A DNA stretch of 64,000 nt, taken from NCBI RefSeq assembly GCF_009017415.1, contig NC_092405.1, forward strand, positions 1,798,001 through 1,862,000. The letters are read 5' to 3'. Below the pieces are notes generated by a model. The model saw only the letters and a list, made by a program, of their open reading frames with translations, had not been told where the DNA came from and did not search any database. A program made the position numbers and the translations under genes. Positions 22,943 through 33,260 of the stretch are shown one piece after another. This stretch comes from Aspergillus flavus (Eukaryota; Ascomycota; Eurotiomycetes; Eurotiales; Aspergillaceae). Every line of letters starts with the position of its first letter. Position 1 is the first letter of the stretch.

Positions 22943-24353
22943 ATGATACTTTCGTCTGAACAGCGTCAAGCTCTCCTTGATGGTCCAGCTGCCTCTCCCC
23001 CTTCGGGAGTCGTTCCCAATCTTGCTGATCCCCCTAATCTGCAAGCCGTCGGGCGGGCTCTAATCCTCGTCTTCTGGAGTCTGGCTTTGATCACCTTTGC
23101 TATCCGCATCTACACGAAGGCTTTTATTATTAGATCCTTCAGGATATCTGACTGTAAGTAATGGCTATTCCACATAGATCGACCGGGCTGCTAACATACT
23201 GCATAAGATGCCATGATTGTAGCTTGGGTATAGTTACATGATGCCTCCTCCCACTACCGCGCCGGATTTAACAAGGCTAGGCACTATCAATTGGCTACTT
23301 CCCAATCGCATGGAAAGTTGGGGATATTGCCCCAGGTATAGACCAATGGAACCTGCAGGTGAAGAACTTGATCGAAGTGTTACATGTATGGGTCCATCGA
23401 AACAAATACGCAAGTCACTCCAGTATATTCCTGACCAATATCAAAATAGTGGTTCCACACCGGCCTCATTATGTATTCTATCATCATCTGCTTTATCAAG
23501 ATCTCAATACTCCGGCAATTCCTCGAGATCTTCAGCCTGAAGCGAGATTATTTCTTCTGGACCTGCCACTGTCTTATCTGCATTAACATTCTATACTATA
23601 CCGTCTTCACCTTTACGATCATCTTCGCCTGCAATCCTATCTCGAAATACTGGGACGTTCTAAGAACAGAGGGCAAATGCCTCAATACAGAGCTACAGAT
23701 GTTTGTGGCAGGAATTATCAATACTATATCCGATCTGACAATTTTGATTCTCCCTCATCTGAAAGTCTGGAAGCTCCAGATGTCGCCCCGGAAGAAACAT
23801 GCTATTTCCGTGGTGTTTCTGTTTGGCTTGATGTATGTTCATCCATCCAGTCCTCACTCATGCCTTGAGAGTGCCTCCGGGCAACATTCTGATTAATTGT
23901 GCTATATCCAGCGCCTGCGTCGGATCATCGCTTAAGATCTACTACGCAGTAAGACTCCTTAATACCGAGAACAACAAATCCTACCTGATATACCTCCTTG
24001 GCGTCTGCACACTTCCCGAAATTGGAGGCGGCATAATTGCTGGCTGTCTGCCATCGGCGGCCAAATTCTTCACACATATGCTGCAAACGCCTCTTATCTC
24101 GAGTTACAAAGCCTATTTCAGCAAACTTATCTCGGCGTCCTCTTGGTGGTCTTCGTCATCAACTGTCGCTCGATCACCCGGAAATTCCGCTGCCGTGGAT
24201 CTCGAAGCTGCGAAGAAGAGTCAATCCGATGACCAGTACCCATTGACTTCGGTTGTGAGTTGCCCAGGCAGTGAAACTGTCGATGTCTCGGTTGCGATGA
24301 CACACTCGATGCAAGGTTGTACAATGATGTCCTGTCGCGGTAAAGGAAACTGA
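22943..24353 (+). pseudogene. Decayed SAT4-type membrane protein gene
   Basis: Exon 1 (22943-23153) encodes the N-terminus and first helix ending RSFRISD. The following splice gives YAMIVAWV and then an immediate stop TAG near 23231, where related proteins continue into helix 2. Between 23230 and 23480 the homologous residues lie in at least two frames. From about 23471 the frame is healthy again (MYSIIICFIKISILRQFLEIF, then GIINTISDLTILILPH) through an intron near 23833 to PEIGGGIIAGCLPSAAKFF and the stop at 24351. The 3' half therefore looks conserved and the middle broken. It resembles the intact gene at 18700 in domain order. Unusual splicing is the alternative. Confidence 0.55.
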
Positions 24354-24954
24354 TGTCATAGGGTTTGTGGGATGAAAGTGGTGCATTTTAACACTGTACA
24401 TGCTGAGTTGAGATGCATGTTCTTGATAACTACAATATCTAGCCTGCTGCAACGCATTTAGAATATAGCCTAAGTGAGTAGTCAGGGATGTTACCAATCC
24501 TAGATGATCTGTGAATTATCATCTAGCCGAGTTTCAAGTGTATGCCCTAAATATATCGGTAAGGGCTATGCTGAACTTGCTTCTTTTATGAAATTAGTGT
24601 TCTCGATGCAAGCATAAATTCAAGCTTGGCGACACACAAACAAGACATGACTTTTATAATCCGTGTCAAGACTGATATCTTGCTTCCAAATGAGTATGCC
24701 TGCTAGACGGGCGGCAGGACGGTGCCGTAGCCGAACAGATTGATGTAAGATCCACTGTATTGTCAACCCCACGGTTATTTTAGCAAGGTAATTGGTAAGA
24801 TTTGATTACTTATAGATCTACCTTCCCATGGATCGCCGGGCAAAACTCTATATCATTCCTTTATCAATTATACATCTACTCTGCAACCTTTGCTGGAGGA
24901 TCAAGAGCCCATAAAACAATCTTCCTTTCAGTTTAGTACGTCTCCATTTGGCCC
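24354..24954. other. Convergent spacer
   Basis: 3' flanks of the decayed SAT4 gene and the NmrA-like pseudogene. Nothing else seen. Confidence 0.4.
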
Positions 24955-25905
24955 TTATTCCTCCAACAACTTGTTCACCATCTCGGCAGGCGTCGTCCTT
25001 GGGGCAGCAATCTCCAAAACCTCTTTGCTGGTCGTCGAAGCACTACACGTCCCTTCCCACATGGTCAACAACCCATACTTAAGAGACGCCATGACAGTCT
25101 TTGATTGGCCCGGCCCTCCAAAGCCACTGGCTAGAAGCGCATCCAAGAAGCCCAGATCTTGGTAGCTCACGTCCTTCACCTTCGTGCCAATATGCTGCTC
25201 CACCAAACCCACAAGCTGTTCACCCGTGATATCCTCCGGTCCATTCAGGACATACTTGGCCCCGCTATGCGAACTCGGATCATCCAGGGCCAGAAGGTGT
25301 GCTGCGAAGATGCCGACTTCATTGGGGTCAACAGGACCTACAGGCGCGTCTTTCGCCGCCATCAGCCTCAGCGTACCCTGCTCGCCAGTCCGCTTATACT
25401 GCTTAATATACTCGACAGCGGGAGCAACATAGTAGGTTAAAAACACATTTGGTTGGAGAGACGTCCACTTCAAAGCACTAAATTCCGGTGAACTAAGTAG
25501 AGCTTCAATCGCCCAGTGCGCTCGCGGATAGTATCCTCCGAAATCAGGGCGCACAGTAGGCATGGTGGTTGAGATGCGCACAACGTACTCAACACCAGCT
25601 TTCAGGGCGACAACATGGAAGGCCGATTCTTCGACAAATTGGTTTGGTGCGTTGTGAGATGCGATAAAGGCGCGCACGACTTGGTGCTCTTGTAACCAGT
25701 CGGCGGTGATCTCGGTCCAGTTTTGCTCAATGATTTCGACACCGGGGATTTTTGCAAGTTGTTGAGCCGTAAGGCTAGGGGCGGATCTAGTGAGGGCGAT
25801 GATACGGTAGTTGGTTTTGCTTGCTTTCAGAAGCGTTGGGAGGGTTTATGTCACGGCTCGGCCAGTATTGCCTGTCGCGCCGACGATGAGGATTGTTGGA
25901 GCCAT
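24955..25905 (-). pseudogene. NmrA-like NAD(P)-binding protein with nonsense codon
   Basis: Atypical SDR of the NmrA / quinone-oxidoreductase-like group. From ATG 25905 the frame gives MAPTILIVGATGNTGRAVT, with the GxxGxxG dinucleotide motif, then a stop TAA at 25848-25846 (codon 20). The same frame continues uninterrupted for about 295 more codons to the natural end, including VEESAFHVVALKAGVEYVV, LQPNVFLTYY and NGPEDITGEQLV. Only one lesion is seen in the 951 bases, so loss is recent, or the base is a sequencing error, or readthrough occurs. Translation from the next ATG (25677) would lack the cofactor site. Divergent from a relative at 26382. Confidence 0.75.
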
Positions 25906-26381
25906 AGTTATTGAGGAAGTTTCGGGAGATTGGATTGTTGGCAGGATAGTGGCCGCTTTGCAGGTGTGCTTCCTGGAGCTTTATATGGTGCCTGTGTCAT
26001 ATAAGAGTAGCTTAGGATTGATTATAGATTATGGAAGTCGATTAGTGAGCATTTCCAGGTCAGTGGGATCCCCGGTAGTCGGCTATCCCACCACTTGTAA
26101 TTCTAATTCGTTTCAAACGGTATTTTGACCTACTGATGAATCTATGTGTCTGACCGTAACGCCAATGGTGGTTTAGTTTAGTTGATAATACAATTCTACG
26201 ATTTTCTCTACTGATGATCCGCTTTAATAATACAGCCTGATCATAAATCCACATCCCTGAAAAACGTCATTGGGAATGAGACTTATAAAACATAACATAG
26301 TATGCTAAGAAGCACATATCAACATCAAAAACAGTGCATTGTTATATCACTGCTTTCGCAACTCAACCTCGCATTGACAAG
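25906..26381. promoter_or_regulatory. Divergent promoter region between two NmrA-like genes
   Basis: 476 bp separate the two start codons. No clear TATA box is seen on either side. Confidence 0.4.
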
Positions 26382-27403
26382 ATGGCACTGAGGTATCTCA
26401 TCACCGGCGCAACTGGAGGCCTTGGAAAGCACGTGCTTAACTACTTTGTTGAAAATATTCCTTTTTCTGAATTTGCTGCTGCATCGTCCAATTCCCAAAA
26501 TAAATCGAAGTTTGAGGATCGTGGAATTGCCTTCCGTCATGTTAACTACGATGACCCTCAATCACTTGAGATGGGACTGCGCGATGTTGAGAACCTACTT
26601 TTCGTCAGTTCGAGTGGCTATTCGCGAGGCGAGCAGCATGCTAGAGTTATAAATGCCGCTAAGAAGGCTGGGGTGAAGCATATATATTGGCCCCATTCTA
26701 TAACTGATATACTGCAGAATTAAGGCGCTAAAAAACCTCTAGGTGTGGTATACATCTCTCGCTTTTGGTGGCTTCTCAGACGACTCCAAGGCTCCTGTAC
26801 AGCAAGATCATCTTCTTACTGAAAAACTACTTCGGGAGTATGTCATGTATTTCCTATTTATACTCTATGAAAGTATTTTTGTGCTGCTCTAACCATCCTA
26901 GATCCGGTCTTACATATACCTCCATCCAGGAAGGCATATATGCGGAAGCCTTTACCGTATTTCTTGATTGGTACCCGGCAAAGACAACAGTGACGCTTCC
27001 CGCAGACGGGGAGGTGGCATTTACCTCACGTCCAGAACTCGGTGAAGCAACCGCGCGCATTATGATTCGTGGCGGATACGAGAACCAGATTGTCCTATTT
27101 ACTGCAGAGGAGACAACCACTGATAAGGAATTGGTAGACATTCTCAATGACACCACTGGTCGACAAGTCAAGCTTAATCTGGTCTCACGGGAGGAGTACC
27201 TCGATACACATAGCATACATGACCAACGCGGCAAGCCGAGGGAGCACTTCGAGTGGATTGCTACAATTTGGGATGAGATTACAAAAGGATCATTGCGCAC
27301 AATACATCCGTTGATGCATGAGATTCTGGGGAGGGAGCCTACTAAGCCTCGAGATGCGGTGAGGAAGTTGTTAACAGATAATAAGGATTATACGTTCCTC
27401 TAG
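26382..27403 (+). CDS. NmrA-like NAD(P)-binding protein (3 exons)
   Basis: Atypical SDR with a Rossmann fold, binding NAD(P) as a redox sensor or reductase. Exons 26382-26672, 26743-26837 and 26902-27403 give 295 residues; phases close at both joins. The first splice gives AAKKAGVWYTSLAFGG and the second LLRESGLTYTSIQEG, both well-formed family segments. The N-terminal motif is YLITGATGGLGKHV. The start is the ATG before ALRYLITG. The catalytic Tyr-x-x-x-Lys of classical SDRs is absent, as usual in this group. It is paired head to head with a broken gene of the same broad family. Confidence 0.87.
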
Positions 27404-28262
27404 GACTGTATGCAGGAGCTAGCTATTTCTGATTCTAGAATATCATGAACTTCAAACGCTCTGTATTCTGGGGTGCCACTACGAGTTCTACTCCACCGAT
27501 GGGAATTAATACCGTCAACTATTAAGCCGAGGTACTTAGTACCATAACTAATCTATATAGAAGCCAGTTAAGTAGAACAGCTTTCCTAAAGAATGTCTCT
27601 TCAAGGCTAACGAAGCACCACCGAGCCACCATCGCACTAGCCTAGGTGTGATGTTCGAGATGTTTGAAAAGCTACTAGAAGCAGTCAGAAAGTCAATTCC
27701 ATGAACAACTGCCTTATATATATAAGGAACAAATAGAAACAGCTGTATGATTGCTTATGCTTCCAACCCACCGAGCTGGGCTGATCGTGAAGAGGTAATC
27801 CATGATTACTGAACTTATTAATGGATAGTCGCCGAACCGGGGGGACTATTCGCCGAAGGCACGGTAACTCGTGGGTCAACTCCACTCGATAAGATAAATT
27901 AGCGCTCGCTTTTACTTTTCTCCAAATGTCTCATTGGCTGTCTTGGGTGTTCTGCACGATTCTCACACCAGCGATTGTGTGGTTATTCAGGGACTCGTAG
28001 ATCATTCGTCCACGTAAGTACCCTTTGATCTAGGAACCGTATTCTGGAGAGAATCTCGACCCCACACAAAGAAGAGGAATATTCAGGAAGTAGTTCGAAA
28101 CAACAAAGCCAAAAATTAAGTATTGAAGTGACCTACACGGGGAAGTGATGTCATTCATCATCAGCTGCCCCACTGTACCCTATATAAGCTCGACCGGGAC
28201 CCTCATTTTGAGGGTTTATGAGACAGCGCAGAAAACCCACACAATTCACACATCCTGACAAA
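27404..28262. other. Intergenic region, promoter of the DJ-1-like gene
   Basis: No coding frame of substance. The promoter-proximal part includes the TATA box listed next. Confidence 0.4.
28181..28187 (+). promoter_or_regulatory. TATA box of the Hsp31-like gene
   Basis: TATATAA 76 bp before the ATG at 28263, normal spacing. Confidence 0.6.
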
Positions 28263-29086
28263 ATGGCTCCCAAGGTTCTCGTTGTCCTGACCTCCCAGGC
28301 TCAAATTCCTGACCGCGACCACGCCACAGGATGGTACCTGGTATGTTCTACCAATTTACCCCGCCATGCACACCTGTCGATCGAGCAGGTCTAATGGGAA
28401 GTCTAGCCCGAGTTCGCCCACCCGTGGGAGGTCCTCCATGAGAAGGTCGAGCTCACCATCGCCTCTCCGAAGGGTGGTGAGGCTCCCCTCGACCCCTCTT
28501 CTGTCGAGGCGTTCAAGAGCGATCCCGTGTCCTCGAAATTTCTGAAGGAGCAGGAGTCGCTTTGGAAGAACACCCACAAGCTGGCTGATTTCCTGCCTCG
28601 CGTTTCGGAGTTCGATGCCATTTTCTACGTTGGTGGCCATGGACGTAAGGAACACTTTTTCCCACTCTAACAGAATGGATTGAACTGACCGCTATAGCTA
28701 TGTTTGACCTCCACTACGACGAGACCTCCCTCTCACTGATCCAGGCTTTCGCTGCCGCCGGAAAGCCCGTCTCCGCCGTCTGCCACGGCCCGACCGTGTT
28801 CATCAAGGCGACCACCAAGTCCGGACAGCCCTTGCTCGCCAACTCCACCGTTACCGCCTTCACCAACGTCGAGGAAGACCAGGCACAACTGACCGCGCTC
28901 ATGCCATACTTGGTCGAGGATGAGTTGAACAAGATCCCCGGATGTAAATTTGTCAAGGCCGATCAGCCGTGGGGCGAGAAGGTTGTTGTGTCGAAGACGT
29001 CCGACGGCGCTACTCTGATCACCGGTCAGAACCCGGCCAGTGCGACGGGCGTTGGAAAGGAGATCCTCAAGGCTCTGGGACTTTAA
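28263..29086 (+). CDS. DJ-1/PfpI family protein, Hsp31-like (3 exons)
   Basis: Glutathione-independent glyoxalase or chaperone of the Hsp31 class, active on methylglyoxal and induced by stress in known fungi. Exons 28263-28340, 28407-28644 and 28698-29086 give 234 residues in phase. GWYLPEFAHPWE holds the conserved Glu, FYVGGHGPMFDL the oxyanion loop, and AVCHGPTVF the nucleophilic Cys followed by His. The C-terminus TGQNPASATGVGKEILKAL is typical of the class. Codon use is strongly GC-ending compared with neighbours, suggesting high expression. No targeting signal is seen, so it is probably cytosolic. Confidence 0.95.
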
Positions 29087-29666
29087 GATTACTATATGCA
29101 TATAATTCATGAAATGTATGATTGTTATGAGAAATAAATGATCATCTTCGATACCGTCTTCAATTGGCTTCAGTTATTTTTCTTCCGTCGGATTCCGACG
29201 GATCAATGTACATCTAACACGCAGACCACACTGACAGCGATGATCGCCCCTGATCTATGGGACCGTGGGCGAATCAGCCTTACTCAATGCCGAGCGTGGT
29301 CTTCAAACACCGGAGATACAAAGGACGAGGAGACTGATAAGCACCCCCGCACCAATATCCTGACGACCTCCCATTTGGGGAATCGACAGGGCGGTCCAGG
29401 TACTAAATTAGCCAAGACTCTAGCAGCGGCCAAAGGCGTTGCGGCATTGCAGAATGTGTGCTGCTTCATTGCATCCGCTCATGTACGCCAAGAAGCCGTT
29501 CGGACACATGTGGTTTTCACTGGCTCCAGCCCGTTACACCCGGCAGATGAAGAGATATGCAAGGGATGGTGCTGATCGCTTGGCAAGTGAGATATATAAA
29601 GGTCGCCAGCACAATGTGTTGTGAATGGTGTATTCGTTTGTTGTCATCTTCTTTGGCCGGTTCGTC
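29087..29666. other. Intergenic region
   Basis: Carries the promoter of the secreted nuclease gene. A plus-strand frame at 29138-29575 has no support. Confidence 0.4.
29593..29600 (+). promoter_or_regulatory. TATA box of the HNH nuclease gene
   Basis: TATATAAA 67 bp before ATG 29667. It favours that start over the in-frame ATG at 29625. Confidence 0.55.
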
Positions 29667-30450
29667 ATGGTCCAATTTACCGCCCTGGCCCTTTTGGCCC
29701 TTCCTTTCGTGAATGCTATTCCTGCCCCGGCTCCTGTTCCAACTCCCCCGGGCATTCCGGCGACAACGACTGCGGAGAATGAGTTGGCTGGGTTAACGGT
29801 CGCTGCTCAGGGCTCGCAGGATGGCTATGACCGGGATTTATTTCCTCATTGGATCAGCCAGGGCGAGTATGTATCGTCATCCGTTCTTTAAAAGCAAATG
29901 TACTAAAATACTTTCATGAAGTTCATGCGACACTCGTGAAGTCGTTCTTGCCCGCGATGGTGAGGACGTCGAAAAGAATGATTCTTGTTCCCCCACTAGT
30001 GGAACCTGGTACTCGCCGTATGATGGGAAGACCTGGACGGATAAAAGCGATCTGGACATCGACCATGTTGTACCGCTTTCCAATGCCTGGAAGGTTAGTC
30101 TATCATCATTCTTACAAGGATAGATTCTGAGCTAATACTTATTGAAAAATCAGAGTGGGGCCTCAGACTGGACCACCGACCAACGTCAGGCTTTCGCCAA
30201 TGACTTGGAGAACCCTCAACTCCTCGCGGTGACGAACTCTGTTAACCGTGAGAAGAGCGATGATGGACCGGAGGACTGGAAGCCTCCTCTGAGTAAGTTC
30301 ATCCCAGGTTTTATCTAATCGCGCGCTAATTGTGTAGCTTCGTATTATTGTACGTACGCAAAGATGTGGGTTAAAGTCAAGTCGGTGTATAACTTGACTA
30401 TTACACAGGATGAGAAGAGCGCTCTTGTTGATATGCTGGACTCGTGTTAG
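29667..30450 (+). CDS. Secreted HNH nuclease-domain protein (4 exons)
   Basis: Exons 29667-29866, 29922-30093, 30154-30292 and 30338-30450 give 207 residues in phase. A signal peptide (MVQFTALALLALPFVNA) is followed by a Pro/Ala-rich linker. The catalytic part shows CDTREVVLARDG, a tight SGTWYSPYDGKTW segment, DIDHVVPLSNAW with the DH metal/general-base pair, and LLAVTNSVNREKSDDGPEDW, the asparagine-containing third element. It ends YYCTYAKMW and a Cys. This arrangement matches the DUF1524/GmrSD-type HNH domain of small secreted fungal proteins. Nuclease activity is expected from the motifs but not shown. Likely acts outside the cell, for nucleic-acid scavenging or competition. Confidence 0.88.
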
Positions 30451-30917
30451 TGGTGGTACTGTATATAGTTCATAATATCATATATCGTCAGTTCATGCTA
30501 GTATGGACAGGATGATATAGTGTGGATAATTATTGGTATCATTACCACCATACGATACCTTATTTATAAGCCCTTCCCTTGCCATAATTTTCGGACGCAG
30601 ATTATGCTATTCCATTACACATCTGCCTTAAAACTCAAGTTACTGTTTTAGTTGTGTCTATACATGGATACATACACCAGTGGATCAATGTTTGCTAATA
30701 CAGATTAGGGCAGTCTACATTCATATCAAATTTTTCCAGTCGATAATTTTCATGAGAGAAACTATGTGTCAACGCATTGAGGAAAGAAAAGTAATACACA
30801 ATACAGAGGGCCCCCGGATATGCCAAATGAATGTCTCGTTTGGTCGGGTAAGCAATTGTACCAACTGCTAAGTCTCATGAACAAACATGATCTCGAGTAC
30901 ACGTAACTTCCTTAACC
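30451..30917. other. Convergent spacer
   Basis: AT-rich 3' flanks of the nuclease gene and the SYLF gene. Nothing else seen. Confidence 0.4.
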
Positions 30918-30929
30918 TTACGAATAGTA

Positions 30930-31460
30930 TCTAGGAGGCCCAGCCTGTCCGGCATTGGACTGTGGCCCAGCATTTTGCTGTGGTACAACATTGTGCAGCC
31001 CAGGATTCTCTTGTGGTCCAGTATTGTATGGGCCAGCGTTATTCTGTGAACCAGGATTGTGTTATGGTCCAGTATTGTACGGCCCAGCATTGGACTGTGG
31101 CCCGGGGTTGTATGGTGGTCCAGCGTTATATGGTCCAGCGCTGTGCTGTGGTTCAGCATTATACTGTGGTCCAGCATTGTACGGCCCAAGATTGTCTTGT
31201 GGTCCAGTATTGTATGGGCCAGCATTGTACCGCCCAGTATTTGACTGTGGGTCAGCGTTATACGGTGGGTGAGCATTGTACGGTCCAGAGTTGTTCTGTG
31301 GCCCAGGGTGGTACGGTGGTCCAGCATTCGACTGTAGTCCAGTATTGTACGGCCCAGCGTTGTTCTGTTGGTCAGGATTGTACGGTGTTCCAGCGTTGTA
31401 TGGTCCAGCATTCGACTGTAGTCCAGCATTGTACGGGGGGCCATGATTTGGCTGAGAAGA
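30930..31460 (-). repeat. Coding minisatellite (GPYN/GPQ units)
   Basis: About 15-33 bp units around CCATACAATGCTGGACC encode tandem GPYNAGP, GPPYNPGP and GPQSNAGP variants. A second smaller block is at 31600-31760. Long plus-strand frames here are shadows of the repeat. Confidence 0.75.
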
Positions 31461-32732
31461 AGTCAGGTCCCCAGTGCTGGACTTTGGTTCAACGAAGTTC
31501 TGACAATTGGAATCAATATGTTCATTGATTTTCAGAGATGATACAGATTGTTCGCATATCGGACACGTCACGATAGCGCTTGGATCATCGGGGAAGACAT
31601 TGGGCTGTGGCCCGGGGTTGTGCGGTGGTCCAGCATTATATGGTCCCGCATTGTACGGTGCTCCAGCGTTGTGCTGTGATTCAACATTGTATGGTGGTTG
31701 AGAATTGTACTGTGCGCCACTGGTGTCTTGTGGGCCAATATTGTATTGCGGCCCATGATTCGGGGGCGGTTGGACTTGAGCCATCTGAGTGCTCGCCGGA
31801 TCTTCATATTGGAGATCGCTGGGACTCGGCCCCGTCGCCATGTTAACTCCCGCGGGTGTCTGCTCGAACTGTACATCACCTTGCGCCGCTCGAACCGTGT
31901 GCGTAAGCATTTTCACCGAGGGATCGTCGGTCCGGGCCTGGCCACTCAGGATCTCCTTTGCGGGAATCTTTCGGCCGTAGAATCGTTCATTCTCATCGAT
32001 CCGCTCGATGACGACTGTTCCATCAATCTGCACACCCGCATAAAATCCTCGGCTCTTAACATAGGTCCAAATCGGGGCTCTCCGTTTATGAACTTCCGAC
32101 TCTAACACACCACCAATTCCCACCGGTCCAGCAGTGACACCGATCTCGCCTCCGAGAGTAACGCGGACCTTCGTGAACGCCTCCAATGCCTCATACGTAT
32201 TAATCACCATCACACAATCGTAGATATCTGCACCGACAAGAAATCCCAAACCAGCCGTATGCAGCAGGATACCCGATGGCGCACTCCATTCGCCAGTTTC
32301 AGGCACTCTGGCAATGAGAACACCACTACCGCCCGCACCACTGAACCATAGCCCCGTTCTCATCGCCGTAAAGATAGCCAGTCCCTTCGCCTGTTTGATA
32401 ACTTCGGACGGAATCTTCTGCAACACTTTCGGCTTTCCGCGCGGCTTATCGATCGGTTGTTTTCCTCCTTTCGTTTCGGGTACAGGTGTACTTTCTTTGG
32501 ATTCTTCGACATAGACGCCATCTTTACAGAAGCTCTGGAGAATTCGGGCCACCTTCTCGCTTTCTTTGTCTATTGTCATAGGCCAGAAAGCCTCTGATCC
32601 GAGTTTATTAGTCAGTCGGTTAACGGGTGGCCCGAGTTTGTCGAGTGCATCCCAGGCTTTGTCGAAGTTTTTCTTGCCTATGACTTTCGTTTTGTTCCAT
32701 AATGAGTTTTTCTTGTCCGGTGCTTGGGACAT
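31062..32732 (-). CDS. SYLF (Ysc84-like) domain protein with UBZ-like finger and GPYN-repeat tail
   Basis: 556 residues, one exon. Residues about 30-270 form a SYLF/DUF500 lipid-binding domain (IPSEVIKQAKGLAIFTAMR, GSGVLIARV, GFLVGADIYDCVMVINT, RGFYAGVQIDGTVV), the type found in Ysc84/SH3YL1 at endocytic actin sites. A Pro/Asn/Gln-rich linker follows, then a C2HC finger CPICEQ...HIDSNC near 400 resembling Rad18-type UBZ ubiquitin-binding fingers, then tandem GPYN repeats. The frame stops at TAA 31064-31062 inside the repeat, yet the same frame continues with GPQENPG and GPQSNAGQ to a second stop at 30920-30918. The tail may thus have lost about 48 residues, an expected event in a repeat. Confidence 0.9.
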   Translation of the reverse strand: MSQAPDKKNSLWNKTKVIGKKNFDKAWDALDKLGPPVNRLTNKLGSEAFWPMTIDKESEKVARILQSFCKDGVYVEESKESTPVPETKGGKQPIDKPRGKPKVLQKIPSEVIKQAKGLAIFTAMRTGLWFSGAGGSGVLIARVPETGEWSAPSGILLHTAGLGFLVGADIYDCVMVINTYEALEAFTKVRVTLGGEIGVTAGPVGIGGVLESEVHKRRAPIWTYVKSRGFYAGVQIDGTVVIERIDENERFYGRKIPAKEILSGQARTDDPSVKMLTHTVRAAQGDVQFEQTPAGVNMATGPSPSDLQYEDPASTQMAQVQPPPNHGPQYNIGPQDTSGAQYNSQPPYNVESQHNAGAPYNAGPYNAGPPHNPGPQPNVFPDDPSAIVTCPICEQSVSSLKINEHIDSNCQNFVEPKSSTGDLTSSQPNHGPPYNAGLQSNAGPYNAGTPYNPDQQNNAGPYNTGLQSNAGPPYHPGPQNNSGPYNAHPPYNADPQSNTGRYNAGPYNTGPQDNLGPYNAGPQYNAEPQHSAGPYNAGPPYNPGPQSNAGPYNTGP

Positions 32733-33260
32733 GGTGAGGTGCGAGGATTGTGTACCTTGTCTCTGGTTCTAGGATTTGTTCTGGGGTCGAAGAGTAGTGA
32801 AATGGCATATGTGGTCAGAGATGTAATTCAGAAAGAGGGGAAGCCTGAAGGGAAATAACAGGCTATCGTTGGGATTTATCCCTGTCTAGTCAACACAAGT
32901 GAATCAACAAAACGACGACATCGGAGCGGGGCAGAATTCATGATCCCAACAGCTAAGCATTGCACATGGCGGGGTGATTGGTCTTCATGTCTCCACTTCC
33001 CACGGGATCCGCGGCTGTTCCACTTGCCCAATCGCGGGATTTTTTCGTATTTTGTGCTATTAAAAGTGTTCTCTTTGTTTCATGAGACACCGGTGGCTTT
33101 TTAGTACAATGAAACTATGCATGCAAGGTTCCTACGCTCAGATTAGCTCTCCAGCGCTTAATAGCATCACTAATCAGCGAGTAGCCTATGGACTAATACA
33201 AGAGTCCTACCACTCAAGCACGGAATGTCGATCATCATGGGGATAACCCCATACTTTTCA
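32733..33260. other. Spacer and SYLF-gene promoter
   Basis: 528 bp between the SYLF gene and the Nudix gene, both minus strand. No clear TATA box. Confidence 0.4.

Noticed and set aside
30955..31528. Long plus-strand frames over the repeat region (105 and 188 residues)
   Set aside because: They mirror the GPYN-coding repeat on the minus strand, have no conserved composition of their own and lie wholly inside the SYLF gene.
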